Program-made: the position numbers and the translations under genes
The notes under the pieces: model-generated
Told to the model about the DNA's origin: nothing
The model's database searches: none
The model's input: the letters and a program-made list of their open reading frames with translations, nothing else
NCBI GenBank assembly: GCA_965246875.1
Contig: CBDFFU010000008.1
Coordinates: forward strand, 1 to 24,695
DNA length: 24,695 nt
Source of the DNA: DASWYT01 sp965246875
GTDB lineage: Bacteria > Pseudomonadota > Alphaproteobacteria > Micavibrionales > SZUA-601
Reading direction: 5' to 3'
Shown: positions 14,921-23,845 of the stretch, one piece after another
Layout of the letters: every line of letters starts with the position of its first letter
How positions within the stretch are numbered: the first letter of the stretch is position 1

Positions 14921-17352
14921 AAGGGCAATCCCTCGAACCCGGCTTCCTGCAGCAAGGTTTCTTCCAGATCCTGCAGATAATAATCGCCCGCTTCACGGCG
15001 CGACACGCCCTCGCGCGCAATTTGCAGCAATAGCGGCACCGCCAGTGGCGAGGTTCGGTCAAGCAACCGCACCATGATTTTCCCTTGCATGTCATGCAGC
15101 ATCTGGGACAAACGGCCAATATCGATCAGACCGCCCATGGCGTCATGCCGGGCGGCGCGCAGCAAAATATGATTGGGCTCATGCTGATACAGCACATCAT
15201 AAATGAGATCAGAGCTAAAGGTCATCTGGCGACCGGTTTTTTGCTGGCCGGGATGGCGACGCTCGACCACACCTGCCACCACGGCGGCTTCGCGGAAGGT
15301 GCGTTTTAACAGCGGCGTGTCATCCAGCCATTCTTCTAAATCTTCCCCTAGTAAATCAACCGCAAATAATTCTTCGGGATTTTCGGGTGGGTTAAGCGAA
15401 GTCACCGCCAAAGCATAATCGGTAGCCACAAAACTCAGCGGTTTCAACCCAAACCGTTTCATACGCCGCATCAGCAAAAACCCCAAAGTCTGATGCGCCG
15501 CACGACCGGCAAAAGGATAGGCCACTGTGTAAAATTTTCCCATCCGTGGAAAACATTCCACCAGCAGGTGATCGCTGCCGGGCATTTCCGAATTCTTGTT
15601 TTGCAAACGCAGCCAGTCGCCGACATTTTCCGGCAAGTCGTGCCACAATTCCGGATTTTCAATCAGCTCCCGCACGCGTAAGGATAAATGCGTCGACATC
15701 GGCAATTTACCGCCGTCATAGCTGGGGATTTTTGGCGTCTCGGCTTTGGTTTTCGACACGATGACGGTGGCATCGCGCAAGCCTTCGAATTGCACCACGT
15801 CACCGGCAAACAAGAAACTGTCGCCGATGGCCAGGTTATTGATAAACCATTCTTCGATGACGCCCAAAAATTGCTTGCCGCGTTTCACCTTCAGCATCGG
15901 CGCTTCGACGATGGTGCCAATATTCATGCGGTATTGCCTTGCAAAACGGGCATGAGTCAATTCATATTTGCCATCTTGGTTGATCTCCAGGCGTTTGAAA
16001 CGCTCATAGTTTTTCAGCACATAGCCGCCATCGACAACAAATTGCAAAGTTTGGTCAAAATCGGTGCGCGAAATATCTTTGTATGGCCAGGCCTGGAATA
16101 TTTCTTCATATAATTCATCGGCATCAAACGGCCCGGCGCAGGCCGTGCCGAAAATATGCTGGGCCAGAACATCCAAGCCCCCTTTGTGCGGTGGCGGACC
16201 GTCCAGCTCTTGATGGGCGATGGCATCCACCGTCGCTTGGCATTCGATGCATTCAAACCGGTTGGTCGGCACCAGTAGGGCTTTGCTGGGTTCGTTCATG
16301 CGATGATTGGAACGGCCAATGCGTTGCAGCAAACGGCTGATGCCTTTGGGCGCGCCGATCTGCACCACCAGATCGACGGCGGCCCAGTCAATGCCCAGAT
16401 CCAGGGACGAAGTCGCCACCACGCAATCCAGCAAGCCGCGCGCCATGTTATCTTCCACCTTGCGCCGCAAAGTTGGTTCCAGTGAACCATGATGCAAACC
16501 GATTTTCAGGTTTTTATCATTCAGCCGCCACAGGTTTTGAAAAATCAACTCGGCCTGCGCCCGCGTATTGACGAAGACGATGCTCATATGATTTTTTGTC
16601 AGTTCCTCATAAACTTCTTTCATCGCATAGCTGGCCATATGGCCGGACCAGGGGATGCGGTTTTCCGATTTCAAAATCGTAATCTGCGGCATGCTGCGCG
16701 ATGGTGCGGTAACGATAACGCCATTGCTGCCGCTCAGCCAGTCGCGCGCCAGTTCCGGGTCGGGAATGGTGGCGGACAGGCCGATAAACTGCGCCTGTGG
16801 GGCCAGACTACGCAGCCGCGCCAAACCTAAAGACAATAAATCACCACGTTTTGACGACATCAGCGCGTGCAATTCGTCGATAATCACGAAACGCAGATTT
16901 TGAAAATATTCGGCGGCATTCTGATAAGAGATCAACAGCGCCAGAGATTCCGGTGTCGTCATCAGCATATTCGGTGGCTTGGTTTTCTGCCGCGCGCGCT
17001 TTGCTGCCGAAGTATCGCCGGTGCGCGTTTCAAAAGTAATGGGTAGATTCAATTCTTCAATCGGCCGCCCGATATTACGGTGCACATCCACCGTCAACGC
17101 CTTGAGCGGTGAAATATATAACGTATGTAATCCCGGATGATTGGGGTGTGCTAACAGATCGACGAAAGACGGCAGAAAACCGGAAATGGTTTTGCCTGCT
17201 CCTGTCGGCGCACACAGTAACACGTCCTTGCCGGCTTTGGCCGCGGCCAGTGTTTCCAACTGGTGCGGGAACCAGTCCCAGCCTTGGGACTGCAGCCAGC
17301 CGGTCAAAGGGAAATCAGCCATTTCCTTAAGGTTTTGCTGCTTGTTTTTCAC
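14917..17352 (-). CDS. Ligase-associated DEXH-box helicase (Lhr-like)
   Basis: This superfamily-2 helicase has 811 residues. The N-terminal motor has FPHQLETL, Walker A APTGAGKT (48-55), RTGDT (110-114), TTPESLALL, Walker B DELH (159-162) and GLSATI (191-196). The second RecA domain includes VFVNTRAQAEL, HHGSLE, ATSSLDLGIDW and QRIGRSNHR (motif VI). A long Lhr-specific C-terminal part follows. It unwinds DNA or RNA-DNA substrates 3' to 5' in repair. The start is a GTG at 17352; an in-frame ATG at 17322 (MADFPLTGW) is an alternative, but the AAGGA before it is too close to act as a ribosome-binding site. The helicase and the exonuclease gene are divergent with a 23-bp gap. Confidence 0.93.
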   Translation of the reverse strand: MKNKQQNLKEMADFPLTGWLQSQGWDWFPHQLETLAAAKAGKDVLLCAPTGAGKTISGFLPSFVDLLAHPNHPGLHTLYISPLKALTVDVHRNIGRPIEELNLPITFETRTGDTSAAKRARQKTKPPNMLMTTPESLALLISYQNAAEYFQNLRFVIIDELHALMSSKRGDLLSLGLARLRSLAPQAQFIGLSATIPDPELARDWLSGSNGVIVTAPSRSMPQITILKSENRIPWSGHMASYAMKEVYEELTKNHMSIVFVNTRAQAELIFQNLWRLNDKNLKIGLHHGSLEPTLRRKVEDNMARGLLDCVVATSSLDLGIDWAAVDLVVQIGAPKGISRLLQRIGRSNHRMNEPSKALLVPTNRFECIECQATVDAIAHQELDGPPPHKGGLDVLAQHIFGTACAGPFDADELYEEIFQAWPYKDISRTDFDQTLQFVVDGGYVLKNYERFKRLEINQDGKYELTHARFARQYRMNIGTIVEAPMLKVKRGKQFLGVIEEWFINNLAIGDSFLFAGDVVQFEGLRDATVIVSKTKAETPKIPSYDGGKLPMSTHLSLRVRELIENPELWHDLPENVGDWLRLQNKNSEMPGSDHLLVECFPRMGKFYTVAYPFAGRAAHQTLGFLLMRRMKRFGLKPLSFVATDYALAVTSLNPPENPEELFAVDLLGEDLEEWLDDTPLLKRTFREAAVVAGVVERRHPGQQKTGRQMTFSSDLIYDVLYQHEPNHILLRAARHDAMGGLIDIGRLSQMLHDMQGKIMVRLLDRTSPLAVPLLLQIAREGVSRREAGDYYLQDLEETLLQEAGFEGLPL

Positions 17353-17375
17353 CCAGATTAGTCCATCTTAAAAAC

Positions 17376-18371
17376 ATGAATTTATTACGCCATGACCTTT
17401 ATATAGGGCCAATCGGGGCTTATATCGACCCCCCTTTTCCGGTCGATAAAGCTTTGATTACCCATGCACATGGCGACCATGCGCGCGGCGGCCATAGCAG
17501 CGTGCTGGCGACGCCGGATACCATCGGCATCATGAAATTGCGTTACGGTGCGGACAGTGCCAAATCCTGGCAGGAAATTGAATACGGCAAGCCGCTGCAA
17601 ATCGGACCGGTGCGGGTGACGTTTTATCCCGCCGGCCATATCTTGGGCAGCGCCCAAATCTTATTGGAAACCGACCAGCAACGCATCGTGGTATCGGGCG
17701 ATTACAAACGTTTTCCCGATAAAATGATTGCGGCGTTTGAGCCCATCCCCTGCGACATTTTCGTCACTGAAGCCACCTTTGGCCTGCCAGTGTTCGATCA
17801 TCCAGACCCGTTACTGGAAGCCCAAAAACTGGTCAAGTCGATGCAGAATTTCCCCGAGCAAAGCCATCTGGTTGCCGCTTATGCGCTGGGTAAGGCGCAA
17901 CGTTTGATTGGGCTGGTACGTGAAGCCGGTTGGGATGCGCCGATTTACATGCATGGCTCTTTGGTCAATATGTGCAGCTATTATCAATCGCGCGGCGTCG
18001 ACCTGGGCGATCTGCGCAAGGCAACCGGTCTGGCCAAAGGCGAACTTAAAGGCTGTCTGGTGATTGCGCCGCCCTCGGTGTTAAAAGAACCATGGTCGCG
18101 GCGCTTGACCGATCCGATTTTGGGCATGGCCTCGGGCTGGATGACGGTCAAGCAACGCGTGCGCCAGCGCGGTGTGGAATTGCCATTGGTGATTTCCGAT
18201 CATGCCGATTGGAAAGAGCTGACGCAGACCATTCTGGATACCGGCGCCGGTGAAATCTGGGTGACGCATGGCCGCGAAGACGCCATTGTGCATTGGTGCG
18301 AAACCCAGGGCCTAAAAGCGGCCCCGCTGCATTTACAGGGCCGCGAAGAGGAAGAAGGAGAAGCGGATTGA
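17376..18371 (+). CDS. Ligase-associated DNA exonuclease (MBL fold, SNM1-like)
   Basis: The 331-residue protein has a metallo-beta-lactamase fold with the metal site HAHGDH (30-35), YPAGHILGSAQ and VVSGDYKRF, plus a late SDHADW motif that marks the beta-CASP/SNM1 branch. It is the exonuclease member of the ligase-associated damage response set and likely trims DNA ends before sealing. ATG 17376 has no clear ribosome-binding site; with only 23 bp to the divergent GTG of the helicase gene, the promoter must lie within the helicase coding region or the mRNA is nearly leaderless. The stop overlaps the ligase start. Confidence 0.93.
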   Translation: MNLLRHDLYIGPIGAYIDPPFPVDKALITHAHGDHARGGHSSVLATPDTIGIMKLRYGADSAKSWQEIEYGKPLQIGPVRVTFYPAGHILGSAQILLETDQQRIVVSGDYKRFPDKMIAAFEPIPCDIFVTEATFGLPVFDHPDPLLEAQKLVKSMQNFPEQSHLVAAYALGKAQRLIGLVREAGWDAPIYMHGSLVNMCSYYQSRGVDLGDLRKATGLAKGELKGCLVIAPPSVLKEPWSRRLTDPILGMASGWMTVKQRVRQRGVELPLVISDHADWKELTQTILDTGAGEIWVTHGREDAIVHWCETQGLKAAPLHLQGREEEEGEAD

Positions 18372-19933
18372 AAACCTTTGCCGCCTTTCTCGAAAGCATG
18401 ATGCTGACGCCGTCGCGCAACCAGAAAATCGCCTATATGGTGCAGTATTTCCATGAAGCGCCCGATCCGGATCGTGGCTTTGCTTTAGCAGTTTTGACCG
18501 GTGATTTATCGTTCAAAAACGTCAAATCGAAGTTCCTCAAGGATATCGTGCTGGAAAAAATCGATCCGATTTTATTTGCCATGTCTTACGATTACGTCGG
18601 CGATCTGGCGGAAACCATTGCCCTGCTATGGCCGGAGCACAGCCAGGATGATTTGCCTTCCTTGACCGAATTGGTCATGGAATTGGAAACTTTACCGGCC
18701 GCCAAACTTAATGAATTGGTGCCTAAACATTTATCCAGCGCCACGCCGAACGAGCGCTGGGCCATCGTTAAACTGACTACCGGCAATTTGCGCGTCGGGG
18801 TCTCGGCGCGTTTGGCGAAAACCGCTTTGGCCGAATTCGGCGGCAAAACTTTGGATGATATCGAACATGTCTGGCATGGGCTGGAAGCGCCTTATCTGGA
18901 TCTGTTCGCCTGGCTGGAAGGGCGCGCCGCGGCACCGGAAATCCACCGCCATAAAATCTTTCATCCTTTGATGCTATCACATCCTATCGATGAGGAAAAA
19001 GACTTCGCCAAGATGGTTCCCGATGAATGGCAGGCGGAGTGGAAATGGGATGGCATCCGCGTGCAACTGGGCCTGGGTGAAGATAAAACCATGTTCTCGC
19101 GCACCGGCGATAATATCGCCCATTCTTTTCCCGATTTGATCGCCACCCTGACAGGCAACGGTGTGCTGGATGGCGAGTTGCTGGTCGGCAAAGATTTCGA
19201 CGTGCAGTCCTTTAACGATCTGCAACAACGGTTAAATCGTAAAACCATCAGCAGCAAAATGCAAAGCGATTACCCGGCTTTTGTGCGGGTCTATGATATG
19301 CTGTTCGATGGTGATGAAGATATTCGCCATTTGCCTTTGACCGAACGGCGGCAAAGGTTGAAAAATTGGCTGCAACAAAATCCTAATCCACGTTTGGATC
19401 TTTCCGAAGAACTGGCATTTTCTACTTGGGACGACTTGGCGAAACTGCGCATCCAAGGTGCCGAAGAACATGGCCATGAAGGCCTGATGCTGAAACGCAA
19501 AACCAGCCATTACCAACAAGGCCGCGTCACCGGCTTGTGGTACAAATGGAAACGCGATGCATTATTGATCGACGCCGTCATGATGTACGCTCAGCGCGGC
19601 CATGGCAAACGTTCATCCTATTATTCGGATTACACCTTTGGCGTTTTGAAAGACAATGACATCGTCCCGGTTGGCAAGGCCTATTTCGGCTTTACCGATG
19701 AGGAACTGATCAAACTGGACCGCTGGGTGCGCAACAATACCGTGTCGCGCTTTGGCCCGGTGCGCGAAGTGGAGAAAAAACTGGTTTTCGAAGTCGCCTT
19801 TGACAGCGCCCAGAAAAGCGCCCGTCATCGCTCCGGCGTTGCTTTGCGTTTTCCGCGCATCAACCGTATCCGTTGGGACAAGCCGGTCAAGGAAATTGAC
19901 ACCATTGAAAACGTTCTAAAGTTAATTAGTTAA
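18368..19933 (+). CDS. ATP-dependent DNA ligase, ligase-associated cassette type
   Basis: This 521-residue ATP-dependent ligase has an N-terminal DNA-binding domain (~1-190), an adenylation domain whose motif I is KWDGIR with Lys226 as AMP acceptor, DGELLVG (motif III), GHEGLMLKRK (motif IV), LWYKWKRD (motif V) and a C-terminal OB domain with VALRFPRINRIRWDK (motif VI). It lacks the polymerase and phosphoesterase modules of LigD and acts with the exonuclease, helicase and PdeM. I chose TTG 18368: AAGGAG lies 7 nt upstream, it overlaps the exonuclease TGA as TTGA, and the resulting MKTFAAFLESMMLTPSRNQK fits the family N-terminus. The frame stays open back to a GTG at 18293, which I do not favour. 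Confidence 0.94.
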   Translation: MKTFAAFLESMMLTPSRNQKIAYMVQYFHEAPDPDRGFALAVLTGDLSFKNVKSKFLKDIVLEKIDPILFAMSYDYVGDLAETIALLWPEHSQDDLPSLTELVMELETLPAAKLNELVPKHLSSATPNERWAIVKLTTGNLRVGVSARLAKTALAEFGGKTLDDIEHVWHGLEAPYLDLFAWLEGRAAAPEIHRHKIFHPLMLSHPIDEEKDFAKMVPDEWQAEWKWDGIRVQLGLGEDKTMFSRTGDNIAHSFPDLIATLTGNGVLDGELLVGKDFDVQSFNDLQQRLNRKTISSKMQSDYPAFVRVYDMLFDGDEDIRHLPLTERRQRLKNWLQQNPNPRLDLSEELAFSTWDDLAKLRIQGAEEHGHEGLMLKRKTSHYQQGRVTGLWYKWKRDALLIDAVMMYAQRGHGKRSSYYSDYTFGVLKDNDIVPVGKAYFGFTDEELIKLDRWVRNNTVSRFGPVREVEKKLVFEVAFDSAQKSARHRSGVALRFPRINRIRWDKPVKEIDTIENVLKLIS

Positions 19934-20030
19934 ATGATATAAATTTCTTATATGGAATTTCTAAGACGCCTTTTTTCTGTTGATTTTGTCTCTAAATAAA
20001 ATCGCCACAAGCCGTTTACAGGAGATTATC

Positions 20031-20849
20031 ATGACCACTGCCAATCAAAATTCAGAAATTTCTTTTGCCGTTGTGACCGGCGCCTCAAGTGGCATCGGTT
20101 TGCATCTGGCAAAGGAATTCATCCAAAATGGATGCAAGCATTTGCTTATCGTTGCCGAAGATGCCGGTATTCATCAAACCGCAACGCAATTGCAAAATTC
20201 TGGCGCCACGGTGCAAGCCTTGCAAATCGATCTGGCGAAATATGAAGGTGTCGATGAGTTGCAAAAAGCCATCAAAGCGACCGGTAAACCATTGGATGCC
20301 ATTGCCGTTAATGCGGGTGTCGGCGTCGGCGGCCCGTTTACCGAAACGGATTTGAAAGAAGAAATGAACATGATGCATCTCAATGTCATTTCATCGGTGC
20401 ATCTGACCAAGCATGTTTTGAAAGACATGGTGGCGCGCAATAAAGGCCGCATTTTAATTACGGCCTCAATCGCCTCGACCATGCCCGCGCCTTTCGAAGC
20501 CGTTTATGGCGCCACCAAAGCCTTTCTTTTATCCTTTTCCGATGCCCTGCGCGGCGAATTAAAAGAAACTGGCGTTACCGTGACGGCTTTGATGCCAGGC
20601 GCGACCAATACCAATTTCTTCCACCGCGCCGGCATGGACGACACCAAAGTCGGCACCGAGGGCAAGTTCGACAACGAACCCGAAGATGTCGCCCGCCAAG
20701 GCTATAAAGCCATGATGGCCGGCGATGCCCATATCATCAGCGCCGGACTGAAAACCAAATTAATGGGCATGATGGGCGAAATCCTGCCGGAAAGCGTTAA
20801 AGCCCAAATCCACCGCAGCATGGCTGAACCCGGTTCTGCCAAAAAATAA
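20031..20849 (+). CDS. Short-chain dehydrogenase/reductase
   Basis: This classical SDR of 272 residues has the Rossmann cofactor motif TGASSGIG (16-23), NAG (94-96), the active-site Asn118 and the triad Ser146, Tyr159 and Lys163 (Ser-to-Tyr spacing 13, as normal). The cofactor and substrate cannot be decided; the acidic residue after the second beta strand (VAEDAG) hints at NAD(H) preference. The tail is longer than in minimal SDRs (DAHIISAGLKTKLMGMMGE), a pattern common in SDRs of the DltE/YqjQ group. ATG 20031 has GGAG 6 nt upstream; a TTG further up (19980) is less likely. It is monocistronic and ends in a strong terminator. Confidence 0.9.
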   Translation: MTTANQNSEISFAVVTGASSGIGLHLAKEFIQNGCKHLLIVAEDAGIHQTATQLQNSGATVQALQIDLAKYEGVDELQKAIKATGKPLDAIAVNAGVGVGGPFTETDLKEEMNMMHLNVISSVHLTKHVLKDMVARNKGRILITASIASTMPAPFEAVYGATKAFLLSFSDALRGELKETGVTVTALMPGATNTNFFHRAGMDDTKVGTEGKFDNEPEDVARQGYKAMMAGDAHIISAGLKTKLMGMMGEILPESVKAQIHRSMAEPGSAKK

Positions 20850-20854
20850 TCTTG

Positions 20855-20881
20855 AAAAGCCCCGCAACCCGGGGCTTTTTT
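20855..20881 (+). terminator. Intrinsic terminator of the SDR gene
   Basis: AAAAGCCCC (20855-20863) and GGGGCTTTT (20871-20879) form a 9-bp stem with a 7-nt loop, followed by further T residues. It begins 6 nt after the SDR stop codon. The flanking A run makes it potentially bidirectional. Confidence 0.9.
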
Positions 20882-20935
20882 ATTGTTTGTAACCATTTAA
20901 AACAAGAGTAAGCCGTGTGACTCTGACAAAACCTA

Positions 20936-20964
20936 TTGACTCACGCAGCCTAAATCCGTAAACA
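20936..20964 (+). promoter_or_regulatory. Promoter of the tRNA gene
   Basis: TTGACT (20936-20941) and TAAACA (20959-20964) are separated by exactly 17 bp, a good sigma-70-type match. Transcription would begin near 20971, about 18 nt before the tRNA's first base, which fits a short processed leader. Confidence 0.6.
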
Positions 20965-20988
20965 GAAAGCCGCTTTTACAAGCATCGT

Positions 20989-21063
20989 GGCTGAGTAGCT
21001 CAGCGGTAGAGCAGGAGAATCATAATCTCTTGGTCGGGGGTTCAAATCCCTCCTCAGCCACCA
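20989..21063 (+). tRNA. tRNA-Met (CAU), elongator-like
   Basis: The 75-nt gene folds as a cloverleaf with the CCA end encoded. The acceptor stem is GGCTGAG/CTCAGCC, fully paired. The D arm is GCTC/GAGC with a short 7-nt loop (AGCGGTA). The anticodon arm is GGAGA/TCTCT around ATCATAA, so the anticodon is CAT. The T arm is GGGGG/CCCTC (one G-T pair) around TTCAAAT. Pairing of positions 1 and 72 (G-C) rules out an initiator, which has a mismatch there. Elongator Met is most likely; tRNA-Ile with lysidine-modified CAU is the alternative that sequence alone does not exclude. Confidence 0.93.
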
Positions 21064-21315
21064 TTTATACTTCCTGTAACGTTCGGTAACGTACTATGAA
21101 GTGCCTTATAAATAACAGTATTTGGTATTGATCGTTCGGAAGTTCTCCATGAGATACCGCACGCGCAAAAAATGTGTGGGTATTTTTTTAAAGCTATTAT
21201 ACCCTTACCGAAAAGTTTAAACCTTTTGTTAATTATAGTTGTTGGTCCCGTCGCAATAAAATTCTGGCAAGCATTGATTTGAAGCAATGGCTCTTTTAAA
21301 ACTAACCTTTTTCTG

Positions 21316-22074
21316 TCAGTGAGTTTCCTTTGCTGGACGCTGTTTAAAAATGATAATTAATAATATAACAGCAGCCGTTAAAACCGCTGAAGCAAGGTAG
21401 CGACTCAGTTCTAAACCCCCTTGGCTTGCGGGCTTGTCGAGCCAATCGCCCAATACGGCTCCCAGTGGCCGCGTTAAAATAAAGGCGCTCCAAAACAGCC
21501 ATGTCCGCGACAAATTGGTTTTATAATAAAGGACAACAAGGATTAGCAGCACAGCCCCGAATATTCCCGCTGCGCCCCTATATCCAAGACCGGCCGTGCC
21601 CGCCATCCAATCGCCTAGCGCTGTACCAAGGGTTTGAGAAAACATAATGGTAACCCAATAGAATATTTCTGATTTTTTATTGCTAATGCTTGATATGGAT
21701 ATAGTCCCCACGGTATGGTGCCAAACAAATAGCGACGATATCAACAAACATGTAAGTAACACTGTTCCCCCGGCGTAACCTATACCGACGGACCTAGTCG
21801 TAAAATCAGCGAATGTCGTTCCGACGGTTGTCGTAGCAATAACCGTAAGCCAATAAAGGAACGGATGAAATTTGGCAGACTTGATTTGGAAAAAAGCAGC
21901 TAATAAAAAGAGGGAAAAAAAGATTAGACTTCCCATGAAGTAGCCAAGTTCCATGGACATCGAAACTGCATCGCCCCCTGTTTCACCCAAGGTAGTAGCT
22001 AATATTTTAATGGCCCAAAAGACGAGCGTCACTTCAGGAACTTTTGCCGCCATTTCATTCGTCTTTATTGCCAC
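21316..22074 (-). CDS. COG4705-type integral membrane protein
   Basis: The 252-residue product is almost entirely hydrophobic, with about seven or eight membrane spans. It carries four copies of a similar motif at the starts of spans: KILATTLGETGGDA, TTVGTTFADF, QTLGTALGDW and RPLGAVLGDWLDKP. This internal repetition is characteristic of the uncharacterised COG4705 family of bacterial membrane proteins; no transport or enzymatic role is established. The conserved acidic residues inside the repeated motif suggest a polar or metal-binding path in the membrane (inference). The start is GTG 22074 with AAGG about 7 nt upstream, or ATG 22053 (MAAKVPEVTLVFW), which fits the family N-terminus better. 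It is divergent from the eptA-like gene. Confidence 0.82.
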   Translation of the reverse strand: MAIKTNEMAAKVPEVTLVFWAIKILATTLGETGGDAVSMSMELGYFMGSLIFFSLFLLAAFFQIKSAKFHPFLYWLTVIATTTVGTTFADFTTRSVGIGYAGGTVLLTCLLISSLFVWHHTVGTISISSISNKKSEIFYWVTIMFSQTLGTALGDWMAGTAGLGYRGAAGIFGAVLLILVVLYYKTNLSRTWLFWSAFILTRPLGAVLGDWLDKPASQGGLELSRYLASAVLTAAVILLIIIFKQRPAKETH

Positions 22075-22152
22075 ATCAATGCCTTATTATCTTGGATCGC
22101 CGGGTATTGGTCTTTAATATTGTAAGTGATTCCTTCCCCTATCACAACCTAG

Positions 22153-22167
22153 TGTTATAGTATAACA
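22153..22167. promoter_or_regulatory. Perfect palindrome in the divergent promoter region
   Basis: TGTTATA and TATAACA flank a single G, an exact 7-1-7 inverted repeat. It sits between the COG4705 gene and the eptA-like gene, 40 bp before the latter's ATG, and overlaps sequence that looks like a -10 box (TATAGTATAAC). It is a good candidate operator controlling one or both genes; the regulator is not identifiable. Confidence 0.5.
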
Positions 22168-22206
22168 TTCAAATCATATTCCTTTGACCACGGTTGGCTT
22201 CACATC

Positions 22207-23845
22207 ATGAAAAATTCACCGCCTCTTTTGCGCATTCGCTCTACAACCCTGATCCTGTTGCTGGCGGCCTATTTCACCTGTGTGCTTAATTTAGCCTTTT
22301 TCCGGAAAGTTTGGACGATCTTTAGCACGACAAATGAGATTAGTGTTCCTGTGTTAGTCACCGTGCCGATAACACTCTTCACCTTATTGGTCATTCTATT
22401 TACACCACTGGTATCAAAATACATTGCCAAGCCTGTCTTCATATTTTTGCTGATTACAGCAGCCATGGTGAATTACGGCGCATATTTCTTTGGCGTTGTG
22501 TTCAATAAGGACATGATGACCAATATCTTCGAAACGACACCAGTTGAAGCTTCATCCTATCTAAATGTTAAATTGATGGCATGGTTAATCCTTAGCGGTA
22601 TCATTCCAGCAATACTATTAGGCTTGACGCATATTCAATTTATGCCGCTGAAACGCGAGGTTTTGCGGAAACTCATGGTAATGATGATAGCAGCCGGTAT
22701 CGTATTTTTGATAGGCGCGGTGTACTATAAAGATTATGCCTCTGTCGCACGCAATAATTCAAAGATGCAAAAGGATATCATTCCGACTTATTACATGTCC
22801 GGTACAATAAAATACGTCAAGGCGCGCTTCTTTACCAAGCCAATGCCCTATCAGGAAATCGGAGAGGACGCTCATCGTCTACCGCTATTGGAAAAGGAAA
22901 ATTACCTGGTCGTCGTCCTGGTGGGCGAGACAGCGCGCGCCGCTAACTATCAGTGGAATGGTTACAACCGCGAAACAAATGCTTTTACCGCCGGCATTCC
23001 CAATATGGTTTCGTTCCAGAACACAACTTCCTGCGGCACGGCGACAGCCATATCATTGCCTTGCATGTTTTCAATGATGGGGCGCGAGCATTATGATGCG
23101 GAAAAAGTTGCCTATCAAGATAACACTATCGACATCCTGAAGCGCAACGGCACTCAAGTGTCATGGATTGACAACGATTCCGGTTGCAAGGGTGTCTGTC
23201 GCAACGTTAAGACAATTAATGTTGACACGCTCAAAAAATTTAGGTTGCTCTGGCGAAGGTTGCACTGACGAGGTAATGCTGAAACTACTCGATGAGCAGA
23301 TTGAATCTTTTAAAGGCAAGGAAGGCATCGTCTTTCTCCATCTAATCGGAAGTCACGGCCCAACCTATTACAAGCGCTATCCTGAGAGCTTTGCACGCTT
23401 CAAGCCGGATTGCCGTACCAGCGACCTGCAGAAATGCTCCGACGCGCAGATCGTCAATTCATATGATAATACGATCCTGTTCACTGATTACGTGATATCG
23501 AAAATCGTCGACGATCTGAAGATGCGCGACAAAACCTATCAGACTGCGTTAATTTATATGTCAGACCATGGTGAATCCTTAGGAGAAAACGGCCTCTATC
23601 TGCACGGCATGCCCTATAGCGTGGCGCCCGAGGTTCAAAAACACGTGCCGTTCATGCTGTGGCTGTCCGACGAAATGATCGTCCAAAAGACAATGGACAT
23701 GGATTGCCTTCACCGTACTGCCCAGACGGGCAAATTCTCGCATGATAACCTGTCGCATACGTTGTTGAACTTCATGGACGTACACACTGATTCATATAAT
23801 CGAAATCGTGACGTGTTTTACGCATGTGAAAAAGATCATAAATAA
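22207..23845 (+). pseudogene. eptA: EptA-like lipid A phosphoethanolamine transferase, frameshifted
   Basis: EptA-type enzymes transfer phosphoethanolamine from phosphatidylethanolamine to lipid A on the periplasmic face, lowering negative charge and polymyxin binding. The first frame (22207-23268) has five N-terminal membrane spans, Glu241 in VGETARAANYQWNGYNRETN and nucleophile Thr278 in SCGTATAISLPCMFS. It then shifts into another frame carrying GEGCTDEVMLKLLDEQ, HLIGSHGPTYYKRYP and MSDHGESLGENGLYLHG (metal ligands), ending at 23845. Removing one A from the A6 run at 23233-23238 joins the frames into a 545-residue protein, the normal EptA length (~547), with every catalytic motif present. 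So the gene is intact except for one base: a recent mutation, phase-variable tract or sequencing error. The start ATG 22207 has no strong ribosome-binding site. Confidence 0.9.

Noticed and set aside
20989..21315. tRNA gene as an integration site
   Set aside because: No integrase, no repeat of the tRNA 3' end and no phage genes are seen downstream within the window.
21064..21315. Small inverted repeat ACGTT-CGGT-AACGT after the tRNA as terminator
   Set aside because: Five-bp stem without T run; too weak to call.
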